Shown piece by piece: positions 34,983 through 48,033 of a stretch of DNA of 64,000 bases. Location: contig NC_039368.1 of the NCBI RefSeq assembly GCF_003573695.1, positions 84,582,374 through 84,646,373 on the forward strand. Direction: 5' to 3'. Source of the DNA: Papaver somniferum (taxonomy: Eukaryota; Streptophyta; Magnoliopsida; Ranunculales; Papaveraceae). The notes beneath the pieces were generated by a model. It made no database searches. It worked only from the letters and a program-made list of their open reading frames with translations, and was not told the DNA's origin. The position numbers and the translations under genes are program-made. Position 1 is the stretch's first letter. Each line of letters starts with the position of its first letter.

Positions 34983-37900
34983 GCAAAACATCAGAAACTA
35001 GAGAAACCTGTAAGGATTTTGGAGAAATGTTCCTCATGAGAAATGTTCTTCTGTGTGTCTTTACTAGGACTTTTTAAGAGGGAATAGCATTTCGTGCTAA
35101 GGTATGGGAGATAATCCGCCCGGAGCGAAATAATCTCGTCCAGAATTTCCGAAAAAGTCACTTTCTGTTGCCGCAAAACATCAGAAACTAGAGAAACCTG
35201 TAAGGATTTTGGTGAAATGTTCTGCATTAGAAATGTTCTCCCATGTCTTTACTAGTACTTTTTAAGAGTGCATAGCATTTCGTGCTAAGGTATGGGAGAT
35301 AATCCGCCCGGAGCGAAATAATCTCGTCCAGAATTGGGGGGAAAGTCACTTTCTGTTATTGCAAAACATCAGAAACTAGAGAACCCTGTAAGGATTTTGG
35401 TGAAATATTCCGCATGAAAACTGTTCTCCTATGTCTTTACTAGTACTTGTTAAGAGGGCATAGCATTTCGTGCTAAGGTATGGGAGATAATCCTCTCGGA
35501 GCGAAATAATCTCGTCCAGAATTTGGTAAAAAGTCACTTTATGTTGCCGCAAAACATCAGAAACTAGAGAAACTTGTAAGGATTTTGGAGAAATTTTCCT
35601 CATGAGAAATGTTCGCTTATGTCTTTATTAGGACTTGTTAAGATGGCATAGCATTTCGTGCTAAGGTATGGGAGATAATCCTCCCGGAGCGAAATAATCT
35701 CGTCCAGAATTTAGGAAAAAGCCACTTTTGGTTGCCGCAAAACATCAGAAACTAGAGAAACTTGTAAGGATTATGGAGAAATGTTCCCCATAAGAAATGT
35801 TCGCTTATGTCTTTACTAGGACTTGTTAAGAGGGCATATCATTTCGTGCTAAGGTATGGGAGATAACCCGCCCGGAGCGAAATAATCTCGTCCAGAATTT
35901 GGGAAAAAGTCACTTTATGTTGCCGCAAAACATCAGAAACTAGAGAAACCTGTAAGGATTTTGGAGAAATGTTCCTCATGAGAAATGTTCTTCTGTGTGT
36001 CTTTACTAGGACTTGTTAAGAGGGCATATCATTTCATGTTAAGGTATGAGAGATAATCCCCCCGGAGCGAAATAATCTCGTCCAGAATTTCTGAAAAAGT
36101 CACTTTCTGTTGCAGCAAAACATCAGAAACTAGAGAAACCTGTAAGGATTTTGGTGAAATGTTCCTCATGAGAAATGTTTGCATATGTATTTACTAGTAC
36201 TTGTTAATAGGGCATATCATTTCGTGCTAAGGACTGAGAGATAAACCTCCCGGAGCGAAATAATCTCGTCCAGAATTTGGGAAAAAGGCACTTTTGGTTG
36301 CCGCAAAACATCAGAAACTAGAGAAACCTGTAAGGATTTTGGAGAAATGTTCCTCATGAGAAATGTTCGTCTGTGTGTCTTTACTAGGACTTTTTAAGAA
36401 GGAATAACATTTCGTGCTAAGGTATGGGAGATAATCGGCCCGGAGCGAAATAATCTCGTCCAGAATTTGGGAAAAAGTCACTTTATGTTGCCGCAAAACA
36501 TCAGAAACTAGAGAAACCTGTAAGGGTTTGGAGAAATGTTCCTCATGAGAAATGTTCGTATGTGTGTCTTTACTAGGACTTTTTAAGAGGGAATAACATT
36601 TCGTGCTAAGGTATGGGAGATAATCGGCCCGGAGCGAAATAATCTCGTCCAGAATTTCCGAAAAAGTCACTTTTTGTTGCCGCAAAACATCAGAAACTAG
36701 AGAAACCTGTAAGGATTTTGGTGAAATGTTCCGTATTAGAAATGTTCTCCCATGTCTTTACTAGTACTTGTTAAGAGGGCATATCATTTAGTGTTAAGGT
36801 ATGAGAGATAATCCTCCCGGAGCGAAATAATCTCGTCCAGAATTTGGGAAAAAGTCACTTTTGGTTGCCGCAAAACATCAGAAACTAGAGAAACTTGTAA
36901 GGATTTTGGAGAAATGTTCCTCATGAGAAATGTTTGCCTATGTCTTTAATAGGACTTGTTAAGAGGGCATATCATTTCGTGCTAAGGTATGGGAGATAAT
37001 CCTCCCGGGGCGAAATAATCTCGTCCAGAATTTGGTAAAAAGTCACTGTATGTTGCCGCAAAACATCAGAAACTAGAGAAACGTGTAAGGATTTTCGAGG
37101 AATGTTCCTCATGAGAAATGTTTGCCTATGTCTTTACTAGTACTTGTTAATAGGGCATATCATTTCGTGCTAAGGTATGAGAGATAATCCTCCCGGAGCG
37201 AAATAATCTCGTCCAGAATTTGGGAAAAAATCACATTATGTTGCCGCAAAACATCAGAAACTAGAGAAACCTGTAAGGATTTTGGATAAATGTTCCTCAT
37301 GATAAATGTTCGCTTATGTCTATACTAGGACTTTTTAAGAGGACATAGCATTTCGTGCTAAGTTATGGGAGATAATCCGCCCGGAGCGAAATAATCTCGT
37401 CCAGAATTTGGGAAAAAGTCACTTTATGTTGTCGCAAAACATCAGAAACTAGAGAAACCTGTAAGGATTTTGGAGAAATGTTCCTCATGAGAAATGTTCT
37501 TCTGTGTGTCTTTACTAGGACTTTTTAAGAGGGAATAGCATTTCGTGCTAAGGTATGGGAGATAATCCGCCCGGAGCGAAATAATCTCGTCCAGAATTTC
37601 CGAAAAAGTCACTTTCTGTTGCCGCAAAACATCAGAAACTAGAGAAACCTGTAAGGATTTTGGTGAAATGTTCCGCATTAGAAATGTTCTCCCATGTCTT
37701 TACTAGTACTTGTTAAGAGTGCATAGCATTTCGTGCTAAGGTATGGGAGATAATCCGCCCGGAGCGAAATAATCTCGTCCAGAATTGGGGGGAAAGTCAC
37801 TTTCTGTTATTGCAAAACATCAGAAACTAGAGAACCCTGTAAGGATTTTGGTGAAATATTCCGCATGAAAACTGTTCTCCTATGTCTTTACTAGTACTTG

Positions 37901-38170
37901 TTAAGAGGGCATAGCATTTCGTGCTAAGGTATGGGAGATAATCCTCTCGGAGCGAAATAATCTCGTCCAGAATTTGGTAAAAAGTCACTTTATGTTGCCG
38001 CAAAACATCAGAAACTAGAGAAACTTGTAAGGATTTTGGAGAAATTTTCCTCATGAGAAATGTTCGCTTATGTCTTTATTAGGACTTGTTAAGATGGCAT
38101 AGCATTTCGTGCTAAGGTATGGGAGATAATCCTCCCGGAGCGAAATAATCTCGTCCAGAATTTGGGAAAA
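34983..38170 (+). repeat. 17-monomer block, copy 2, contains Z4 and Z5
   Basis: This is the partner of 30,645-33,832. Private marks are gttctgcattag near 35,220 and tttaggaaaaag near 35,712. The first of these recurs near 38,612, showing that Z6 was copied from Z4 (offset 3,393 bp, 18 monomers) and not from the nearer Z5. Confidence 0.85.
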
Positions 38171-38172
38171 AG

Positions 38173-39115
38173 CCACTTTTGGTTGCCGCAAAACATCAGA
38201 AACTAGAGAAACTTGTAAGGATTATGGAGAAATGTTCCCCATAAGAAATGTTCGCTTATGTCTTTACTAGGACTTGTTAAGAGGGCATATCATTTCGTGC
38301 TAAGGTATGGGAGATAACCCGCCCGGAGCGAAATAATCTCGTCCAGAATTTGGGAAAAAGTCACTTTATGTTGCCGCAAAACATCAGAAACTAGAGAAAC
38401 CTGTAAGGATTTTGGAGAAATGTTCCTCATGAGAAATGTTCTTCTGTGTGTCTTTACTAGGACTTTTTAAGAGGGAATAGCATTTCGTGCTAAGGTATGG
38501 GAGATAATCCGCCCGGAGCGAAATAATCTCGTCCAGAATTTCCGAAAAAGTCACTTTCTGTTGCCGCAAAACATCAGAAACTAGAGAAACCTGTAAGGAT
38601 TTTGGTGAAATGTTCTGCATTAGAAATGTTCTCCCATGTCTTTACTAGTACTTTTTAAGAGTGCATAGCATTTCGTGCTAAGGTATGGGAGATAATCCGC
38701 CCGGAGCGAAATAATCTCGTCCAGAATTGGGGGGAAAGTCACTTTCTGTTATTGCAAAACATCAGAAACTAGAGAACCCTGTAAGGATTTTGGTGAAATA
38801 TTCCGCATGAAAACTGTTCTCCTATGTCTTTACTAGTACTTGTTAAGAGGGCATAGCATTTCGTGCTAAGGTATGGGAGATAATCCTCTCGGAGCGAAAT
38901 AATCTCGTCCAGAATTTGGTAAAAAGTCACTTTATGTTGCCGCAAAACATCAGAAACTAGAGAAACTTGTAAGGATTTTGGAGAAATTTTCCTCATGAGA
39001 AATGTTCGCTTATGTCTTTATTAGGACTTGTTAAGATGGCATAGCATTTCGTGCTAAGGTATGGGAGATAATCCTCCCGGAGCGAAATAATCTCGTCCAG
39101 AATTTGGGAAAAAGT
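38173..39115 (+). repeat. Block Z, copy 6, and lead-in
   Basis: It matches 34,780-35,722 at 3,393 bp and lies 942 bp (5 monomers) after Z5. Class order C, GG, T, W as in the other Z copies. It then runs into V copy 4. Confidence 0.8.
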
Positions 39116-39119
39116 CACT

Positions 39120-39704
39120 TTATGTTGCCGCAAAACATCAGAAACTAGAGAAACCTGTAAGGATTTTGGAGAAATGTTCCTCAAGAGAAATGTTCGTCTG
39201 TGTGTCTTTACTAGGAATTTTTAAGAGGGAATAGCATTTCGTTCTAAGGTATGGGAGATAATCCGCCCGGAGCTAAATAATCTCGTCCAAAATTTCTGAA
39301 AAAGTCACTTTCTGTTGACGCAAAACATCAGAAACTAGAGAAACCTGTAAGGATTTTGGAGAAATGTTCCTCATGAGAAATGTTCTTCTGTGTGTCTTTA
39401 CTAGGACTTTTTTAGAGGGAATAGAATTTCGTGCTAAGGTATGGGAGATAATCCTCCCGGAGCGAAATAATCTCGTCTAGAATTTCCGAAAAAGTCACTT
39501 TCTGTTGCCGCAAAACATCAGAAACTAGAGAAACCTGTAAGGATTTTGGTGAAATGTTCCCATGAAAAATGTTCTCCCATGTCTTTACTAGTACTTGTTA
39601 AGAGGGCATATCATTTCGTTCTAAGGTATGGGAGATAATCCTCCCGGAGCGAAATAATCTCGTCCAGAATTTGGGAAAAAGTCACTTTCTGTTACCGCAA
39701 AACA
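39120..39704 (+). repeat. Block V, copy 4
   Basis: It matches V copy 3 at 5,280 bp. A private 2-bp deletion gives gttcccatgaaaaatg near 39,558. It keeps gagctaaat and tgttgacgc. Confidence 0.8.
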
Positions 39705-41004
39705 TCAGAAACTAGAGAACCCTGTAAGGATTTTGGAGAAATGTTCCTCATGAGAAATGTTCGTCTGTGTGTCTTTACTAGGACTTTTTAAGAGGGAATA
39801 ACATTTCGTGCTAAGGTATGGGAGATAATCGGCCCGGAGCGAAATAATCTCGTCCAGAATTTGGGAAAAAGTCACTTTATGTTGCCGCAAAACATCAGAA
39901 ACTAGTGAAACCTGTAAGGGTTTGGAGAAATGTTCCTCATGAAAAATGGTCGTATGTGTGTCTTTACTAGGACTTTTTAAGAGGGAATAACATTTCGTGC
40001 TAAGGTATGGGAGATAATCGGCCCGGAGCGAAATAATCTCGTCCAGAATTTCCGAAAAAGTCACTTTTTGTTGCCGCAAAACATCAGAAACTAGAGAAAC
40101 CTGTAAGGATTTTGGTGAAATGTTCCGTATTAGAAATGTTCTCCCATGTCTTTACTAGTACTTGTTAATAGGGCATATCATTTCGTGTTAAGGTATGAGA
40201 GATAATCCTCCTGGAGCGAAATAATCTCGTCCAGAATTTGGGAAAAAGTCACTTTTGGTTGCCGCAAAACATCAGAAACTAGAGAAACTTGTAAGGATTT
40301 TGGAGAAATGTTCCTCATGAGAAATGTTTGCCTATGTCTTTAATAGGACTTTTTAAGAGGGCATATCATTTCGTGCTAAGGTATGGGAGATAATCCTCCC
40401 GGAGCGAAATAATCTCGTCCAGAATTTGGTAAAAAGTCACTGTATGTTGCCGCAAAACATCAGAAACTAGAGAAACGTGTAAGGATTTTCGAGAAATGTT
40501 CCTCATGAGAAATGTTTGCCTATGTCTTTACTAGTACTTGTTAATAGGGCATATCATTTCGTGCTAAGGTATGGGAGATAATCCGCCCGGAGCGAAATAA
40601 TCTCGTCCAGAATTGGGGGGAAAGTCACTTTCTGTTATCGCAAAACATCAGAAACTAGAGAACCCTGTAAGGATTTTGGTGAAATATTCCGCATGAAAAA
40701 TGTTCTCCTATGTCTTTACTAGTACTTGTTAAGAGGGCATAGCATTTCGTGCTAAGGTATGGGAGATAATCCTCTCGGAGCGAATAATCTCGTCCAGAAT
40801 TTGGTAAAAAGTCACTTTATGTTGCCGAAAAACATCAGAAACTAGAGAAACTTGTAAGGATTTTGGAGAAATTTTCCTCATGAGAAATGTTCGCTTATGT
40901 CTTTATTAGGACTTTTTAAGAGGGCATAGCATTTCGTGCTAAGGTATGGGAGATAATCCTCCCGGAGCGAAATAATCTCGTCCAGAATTTGGGAAAAAGT
41001 CACT
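39705..41004 (+). repeat. Left-domain mosaic after V4
   Basis: The first part (39,705-40,079) matches 36,311-36,685 with a private gtgaaacc and ggtcgtatg. Next, 40,077-40,467 matches 15,400-15,790. A GG-T pair follows near 40,600-40,860, the last GG monomer I see, with small private deletions (gagcgaataatc near 40,779). All of it is satellite. Confidence 0.7.
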
Positions 41005-41640
41005 TTATGTTGCCGCAAAACATCAGAAACTAGAGAAACCTGTAAGGATTTTGGAGAAATGTTCCTCAAGAGAAATGTTCGTCTGTGTGTCTTTACTAGG
41101 AATTTTTAAGAGGGAATAGCATTTCGTTCTAAGGTATGGGAGATAATCCGCCCGGAGCTAAATAATCTCGTCCAAAATTTCTGAAAAAGTCACTTTCTGT
41201 TGACGCAAAACATCAGAAACTAGAGAAACCTGTAAGGATTTTGGAGAAATGTTCCTCATGAGAAATGTTCTTCTGTGTGTCTTTACTAGGACTTTTTTAG
41301 AGGGAATAGAATTTCGTGCTAAGGTATGGGAGATAATCCGCCCGGAGCGAAATAATCTCGTCCAGAATTTCCGAAAAAGTCACTTTCTGTTGCCGCAAAA
41401 CATCAGAAACTAGAGAAACCTGTAAGGATTTTGGTGAAATGTTCCGCATGAAAAATGTTCTCCCATGTCTTTACTAGTACTTGTTAAGAGGGCATAGCAT
41501 TTCGTTCTAAGGTATGGGAGATAATCCGCCCGGAGCGAAATAATCTCGTCCAGAATTGGGGAAAAAGTCACTTTCTGTTACCGCAAAACATCAGAAACTA
41601 GAGAACCCTGTAAGGATTTTCGATAAATGTTCCTCATGTG
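41005..41640 (+). repeat. Block V, copy 5
   Basis: It lies 1,885 bp (10 monomers) after copy 4 and carries ctcaagag, gagctaaat, ttctgaaaaag and tgttgacgc. Followed by W monomers with a private gagcaaaataatc near 41,722. Confidence 0.8.
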
Positions 41641-42994
41641 AAATGTTTGCATATGTCTTTACTAGTACTTGTTAATAGGGCATATCATTTCGTGCTAAGG
41701 TGTGAGAGATAATCCTCCCGGAGCAAAATAATCTCGTCCAGAATTTGGGAAAAAGCCACTTTTGGTTGCCGCAAAACATCAGAAACTAGAGAAACTTGTA
41801 AGGATTATGGAGAAACGTTCCCCATAAGAAATGTTCGCTTATGTCTTTACTAGGACTTGTTAAGAGGGCATAGCATTTCTTGCTAAGGTATGGGAGATAA
41901 CCCGCCCGGAGCGAAATAATCTCGTCCAGAATTTGGGAAAAAGTCACTTTATGTTGCCGCAAAACATCAAAAACTAGAGAAACCTGTAAGGAATTTGGAG
42001 AAATGTTCCTCATGAGAAATGTTCTTCTGTGTGTCTTTACTAGGACTTGTTAAGAGGGCATATCATTTCGTGTTAAGGTATGAGAGATAATCCTCCCGGA
42101 GCGAAATAATCTCGTCCAGAATTTCCGAAAAAGTCACTTTCTGTTGCCGCAAAACATCAGAAACTAGAGAAACCTGTAAGGATTTTGGTGAAATGTTCCT
42201 CATGAGAAATGTTTGCATATGTATTTACTAGTACTTGTTAATAGGGCATATCATTTCGTGCTAAGGACTGAGAGATAAACCTCCCGGAGCGAAATAATCT
42301 CGTCCAGAATTGGGAAAAAGCCACTTTTGGTTGCCGCAAAACATCAGAAACTAGGGAAACTTGTAAGGATTTTGGATAAATGTTCCCATAAGAAATGTTC
42401 GCTTATGTCTTTACTAGGACTTGTTAAAAGGGCATAGCATTTCGTGCTAAGGTATGGGAGATAATCCGCCCGGAGCGAAATAATCTCGTCCAGAATTTGG
42501 GAAAAAGTCACTTTATGTTGCCGCAAAACATCAGAAACTAGAGAAACTTGTAAGGATTTTGGAGAAATGTTCCTCATGAGAAATGTTCGTCTGTGTGTCT
42601 TTACTAGGACTTTTTAAGAGGGAATAACATTTCGTGCCAAGGTATGGGAGATAATCCGCCCGGAGCGAAATAATTTCGTCCAGAATTTGGTAAAAAGTCA
42701 CTTTATGTTGCCGCAAAACATCAGAAACTAGAGAAACGTGTAAGGATTTTCGAGAAATGTTCCCATGAGAAATGTTTGCCTATGTCTTTACTAGTACTTG
42801 TTAATAGGGCATATCATTTCGTGCTAAGGTATGAGAGATAATCCTCCCGGAGCGAAATAATCTCGTCCAGAATTTGGGAAAAAGTCACTTTTGGTTGCCG
42901 CAAAACATCAGAAACTAGAGAAACTTGTAAGGATTTTGGAGAAATGTTCCGCATGAGAAATGTTTGCCTATGTCTTTAATAGGACTTGTTAAGA
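41640..42994 (+). repeat. Transition zone between array domains
   Basis: The first part carries left marks (gataacccgccc, aaggactgagagataaacc near 42,265). From about 42,380 right-domain marks appear: ttcccataagaaatg, gttaaaaggg, gtgccaagg and aatttcgtcc. There is no inserted element or unique DNA at the switch. Confidence 0.65.
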
Positions 42995-43830
42995 GGGCAT
43001 ATCATTTCGTGCCAAGGTATGGGAGATAATCCGCCCGGAGCGAAATAATTTCGTCCAGAATTTGGTAAAAAGTCACTTTATGTTGCCGCAAAACATCAGA
43101 AACTAGAGAAACGTGTAAGGATTTTCGAGAAATGTTCCTCATGAGAAATATTCTTTTGTGTGTCTTTACTAGGACTTTTTAAGAGGGAATAGAATTTCGT
43201 GCTAAGGTATGTGAGATAATCCGCTCGGAGCGAAATAATCTCGTCCAGAATTTCCGAAAAAGTCACTTTCTGTTGCCGCAAAACATCTGAAACTAGAGAA
43301 ACCTGTAAGGATTTTGGTGAAATATTCCGCATGAGAAATGTTTGCATATGTATTTACTAGTACTTGTTAAGAGTGCATAGCATTTCGTGCTAAGGTATGG
43401 GAGATAATCCGCCCGGAGCGAAATAATCTCGTCCAGAATTTGAGAAAAAGCCACTTTTGGTTGCCGCAAAACATCAGAAACTAGAGAAACTTATAAGGAT
43501 TTTGGAGAAATGTTCACATAAGAAATGTTCGCTTATGTCTTTACTAGGACTTGTTAAAAGGGCATAGCATTTCGTGCTAAGGTATGGGAGATAATCCGCC
43601 CGGAGCGAAATAATCTCGTCCAGAATTTGGGAAAAAGTCACTTTATGTTGCCGCAAAACATCAGAAACTAGAGAAACCTGTAAGGGTTTGGAGAAATGTT
43701 CCTCATGAGAAATGTTCGTCTGTGTGTCTTTACTAGGACTTTTTAAGAGGGAATAACATTTCGTGCTAAGGTATGGGAGATAATCGGCCCGGAGCGAAAT
43801 AATCTCGTCCAGAATTTCCGAAAAAGTCAC
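42995..43830 (+). repeat. 2,448-bp-offset duplication, copy 1
   Basis: It matches 45,443-46,278 at 2,448 bp (13 monomers). Both have gtgccaagg, aatttcgtcc, gaaatattcttttg, tatgtgagataatccgctcgg, tttgagaaaaagcc and gttcacataag. This set is seen only in these two copies. Confidence 0.85.
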
Positions 43831-45135
43831 TTTCTGTTGCCGCAAAACATCAGAAAATAGAGAAACCTGTAAGGATTTTGGTGAAATGTTCCGTATGAGA
43901 AATGTTCTCCCATGTATTTACTAGTACTTTTTAAGAGGGCATATCATTTCGTGTTAAGGTATGAGAGATAATCCTCCCGGAGCGAAATAATCTCGTCCAG
44001 AATTTGGGAAAAAGTCACTTTTGGTTGCCGCAAAACATCAGAAACTAGAGAAACTTGTAAGGATTTTGGAGAAATGTTCCTCATAAGAAATGTTTGCCTA
44101 TGTCTTTAATAGGACTTGTTAAGAGGGCATATCATTTCTTGCTAAGGTATGGGAGATAATCCGCCCGGAGCGAAATAATCTCGTCCAGAATTTGGTAAAA
44201 AGTCACTTTATGTTGCCGCAAAACATCAGAAACTAGAGAAACGTGTAAGGATTTTCGAGAAATGTTCCTCATGAGAAATGTTTGCCTATGTCTTTACTAG
44301 TACTTGTTAATAGGACATATCATTTCGTGCTAAGGTATGGGAGATAATCCGCCCGGAGCGAAATAATCTCGTCCAGAATTTGGGAAAAAGTCACTTTATG
44401 TTGCCGCAAAACATCAGAAACTAGAGAAACCTGTAAGGGTTTGGAGAAATGTTCCTCATGAGAAATGTTCGTTTGTGTGTCTTTACTAGGACTTTTTAAG
44501 AGGGAATAACATTTCGTGCTAAGGTATGGGAGATAATCAACCCGGAGCGAAATAATCTCGTCCAGAATTTCCGAAAAAGTCACTTTCTTTTGCCGCAAAA
44601 CATCAGAAACTAGAGAAACCTGTAAGGATTTTGGTGAAATGTTCCGCATGAAAAATGTTCTCCCATGTCTTTACTAGTACTTGTTAAGAGGGAATAGCAT
44701 TTCGTGCTAAGGTATGGGAGATAATCCGCCCGGAGCGAAATAATCTCATCCAGAATTGGGGAAAAAGTCACTTTCTGTTACCGCAAAACATCAGAAACTA
44801 GAGAACCCTGTAAGGATTTTCGATAAATGTTCCTCATGAGAAATGTTTGATTATGTCTTTACTAGTACTTGTTAATAGGTCATATCATTTCGTGCTAAGG
44901 TGTGAGAGATAATCCTCCCGGAGCGAAATAATCTCGTCCCGAATTTGGGAAAAAGCCACTTTTGGTTGCCGCAAAACATCAGAAACTAGAGAAACTTGTA
45001 AGGATTTTGGAGAAATGTTCCTCATGTGAAATGTTCGCTTATGTCTTTACTAGGACTTGTTAAGAGGTCATAGCATTTCGTGCTAAGGAATGGGAGATAA
45101 TCCGCCCGGAGCGAAATAATCTCGTCCAGAATTTG
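43130..45135 (+). repeat. 8,282-bp-offset duplication, copy 1
   Basis: It matches 51,412-53,417 at 8,282 bp (44 monomers) over about 2 kb, including catgtatttactagtacttttt near 43,915 and ctcatccagaattgg near 44,748. It ends near 45,135, where this copy has a W box and the partner a T box. Confidence 0.83.
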
Positions 45136-45455
45136 GGAAAAAGTCACTTTATGTTGCCGCAAAACATCAGAAACTAGAGAAACCTGTAAGGGTTTGGAGA
45201 AATGTTCCTCATGAGAAATGTTCGTTTGTGTGTCTTTACTAGGAATTTTTAAGAGGGAATAACATTTCGTGCTAAGGTATGGGAGATAATCAACCCGGAG
45301 CGAAATAATCTCGTCCAGAATTTCCGAAAAAGTCACTTTCTTTTGCCGCAAAACATCAGAAACTAGAGAAACCTGTAAGGATTTTGGTGAAATGTTCCGT
45401 ATGAGAAATGTTCTCCCATGTCTTTACTAGTACTTGTTAAGAGGGCATATCATTT
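44605..45455 (+). repeat. 3,576-bp-offset duplication, copy 1
   Basis: It matches 48,181-49,031 at 3,576 bp (19 monomers). Class order G, W (cgtcccgaat), W, C. The second copy has a private catgagtaatg near 48,415. Confidence 0.78.
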
Positions 45456-47048
45456 CGTGCCAAGGTATGGGAGATAATCCGCCCGGAGCGAAATAATTTC
45501 GTCCAGAATTTGGTAAAAAGTCACTTTATGTTGCCGCAAAACATCAGAAACTAGAGAAACGTGTAAGGATTTTCGAGAAATGTTCCTCATGAGAAATATT
45601 CTTTTGTGTGTCTTTACTAGGACTTTTTAAGAGGGAATAGAATTTCGTGCTAAGGTATGTGAGATAATCCGCTCGGAGCGAAATAATCTCGTCCAGAATT
45701 TCCGAAAAAGTCACTTTCTGTTGCCGCAAAACATCTGAAACTAGAGAAACCTGTAAGGATTTTGGTGAAATATTCCGCATGAGAAATGTTTGCATATGTA
45801 TTTACTAGTACTTGTTAAGAGTGCATAGCATTTCGTGCTAAGGTATGGGAGATAATCCGCCCGGAGCGAAATAATCTCGTCCAGAATTTGAGAAAAAGCC
45901 ACTTTTGGTTGCCGCAAAACATCAGAAACTAGAGAAACTTATAAGGATTTTGGAGAAATGTTCACATAAGAAATGTTCGCTTATGTCTTTACTAGGACTT
46001 GTTAAAAGGGCATAGCATTTCGTGCTAAGGTATGGGAGATAATCCGCCCGGAGCGAAATAATCTCGTCCAGAATTTGGGAAAAAGTCACTTTATGTTGCC
46101 GCAAAACATCAGAAACTAGAGAAACCTGTAAGGGTTTGGAGAAATGTTCCTCATGAGAAATGTTCGTCTGTGTGTCTTTACTAGGACTTTTTAAGAGGGA
46201 ATAACATTTCGTGCTAAGGTATGGGAGATAATCGGCCCGGAGCGAAATAATCTCGTCCAGAATTTCCGAAAAAGTCACTTTCTTTTGCCGCAAAACATCA
46301 GAAACTAGAGAAACCTGTAAGGATTTTGGTGAAATGTTCCGTATGAGAAATGTTCTCCCATGTCTTTACTAGTAATTGTTAAGAGGGAATATCATTTCGT
46401 GTTAAGGTATGAGAGATAATCCTCCCGGAGCGAAATAATCTCGTCCAGAATTTGGGAAAAAGTCACTTTTGGTTGCCGCAAAACATCAGAAACTAGAGAA
46501 ACTTGTAAGGATTTTGGAGAAATGTTCCGCATCAGAAATGTTTGCCTATGTCTTTAATAGGACTTGTTAAGAGGGCATATCATTTCGTGCTAAGGTATGG
46601 GAGATAATCCTCCCGGAGCGAAATAATCTCGTCCAGAATTTGGTAAAAAGTCACTGTATGTTGCCGCAAAACATCAGAAACTAGAGAAACGTGTAAGGAT
46701 TTTCGAGAAATGTTCCTCATGAGAAATGTTCGCCTATGTCTTTACTAGTACTTATTAATAGGGAATATCATTTCGTGCTAAGGTATGAGAGATAATCCTC
46801 CCGGAGCGAAATAATCTCGTCCATAATTTGGGAAAAAATCACATTATGTTGCCGCAAAACATCAGAAACTAGAGAAACCTGTAAGGATTTTGGAGAAATG
46901 TTCCCATGAGAAATGTTCGCTTATGTCTATACTAGGAATTTTTAAGAGGACATAGCATTTCGTGCTAAGTTATGGGAGATAATCCGCCCGGAGCGAAATA
47001 ATCTCGTCCAGAATTTGGGAAAAAGTCACTTTATGTTGCCGCAAAACA
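45443..47048 (+). repeat. 2,448-bp duplication copy 2 and following monomers
   Basis: After the duplicated part ends near 46,278, T and W monomers follow with local marks: ccgcatcagaaatg near 46,527, cttattaataggg near 46,750 and ccataatttggg near 46,823. All are ordinary satellite monomers. Confidence 0.7.
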
Positions 47049-47064
47049 TCAGAAACTAGAGAAA

Positions 47065-48033
47065 CCTGAAAGGATTTTGGAGAAATGTTCCTCTTGAGAA
47101 ATATTCTTCTGTGTGTCTTTACTAGGACTTTTTAAGAGGGAATAGCAATTCGTGCTAAGGTATGGGAGATAATCGGCCCGGAGCGAAATAATCTCGTCCA
47201 GAATTTCCGAAAAAGTCACTTTCTGTTGCCGCAAAACATCTGAAACTAGAGAAACCTGTAAGGATTTTGGTGAAATGTTCCGCATGAGAAATGTTTGCAT
47301 ATGTCTTTACTAGTACTTGTTAAGAGTGCATAGCATTTCGTGCTAAGGTATGGGAGATAATCCGCCCGGAGCGAAATAATCTCGTCCAGAATTTGGGAAA
47401 AAGCCACTTTTGGTTGCCGCAAAACATTAGAAACTAGAGAAACTTGTAAGGATTTTGGATAAATGTTCCCATAAGAAATGTTCGCTTATGTCTTTACTAG
47501 GACTTGTTAAAAGGGCATAGCATTTCGTGCTAAGGTATGGGAGATAATCCGCCCGGAGCGAAATAATCTCGTCCAGAATTTGGGAAAAAGTCACTTTATG
47601 TTGCCGCAAAACATCAGAAAATAGAGAAACCTGTAAGGGTTTGGAGAAATGTTCCTCATGAGAAATGTTCGTCTGTGTGTCTTTACTAGGACTTTTTAAG
47701 AGGGAATAACATTTCGTGCTAAGGTATGGGAGATAATCGGCCCGGAGCGAAATAATCTCGTCCAGAATTTCCGAAAAAGTCACTTTCTGTTGCCGCAAAA
47801 CATCAGAAAATAGAGAAACCTGTAAGGATTTTGGTGAAATGTTCCGTATGAGAAATGTTCTCCCATGTATTTACTAGTACTTGTTAAGAGGGCATATCAT
47901 TTCGTGTTAAGGTATGAGAGATAATCCTCCCGGAGCGAAATAATCTCGTCCAGAATTTGGGAAAAAGTCACTTTTGGTTGCCGCAAAACATCAGAAACTA
48001 GAGAAACTTGTAAGGATTTTGGAGAAATGTTCC
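47065..48033 (+). repeat. 4,329-bp-offset duplication, copy 1
   Basis: It matches 51,394-52,362 at 4,329 bp (23 monomers). Shared marks include ctcttgagaaatattc, atagcaattcgtgc, gttaaaaggg and gaaaatagag. Differences are few, for example acattagaaac near 47,426. Confidence 0.8.

Larger units (their letters stand above)
1..42350 (+). repeat. Left array domain: large block-type higher-order repeats
   Basis: This part is built from long blocks (X, Y, Z, V) of 4 to about 28 monomers that recur with offsets of 2-16 kb. It contains the GG monomer class (ggggggaaagtcac followed by ttactgc or ttattgc), seen up to about 40.6 kb and not in the right part. It lacks the right-domain variants aatcaaccc and gccgcgaaac except in one embedded block near 24 kb (aatcaaccc only). 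The boundary near 42.35 kb is soft: right-type variants such as gttaaaaggg begin to appear around 42.4 kb. Confidence 0.7.
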
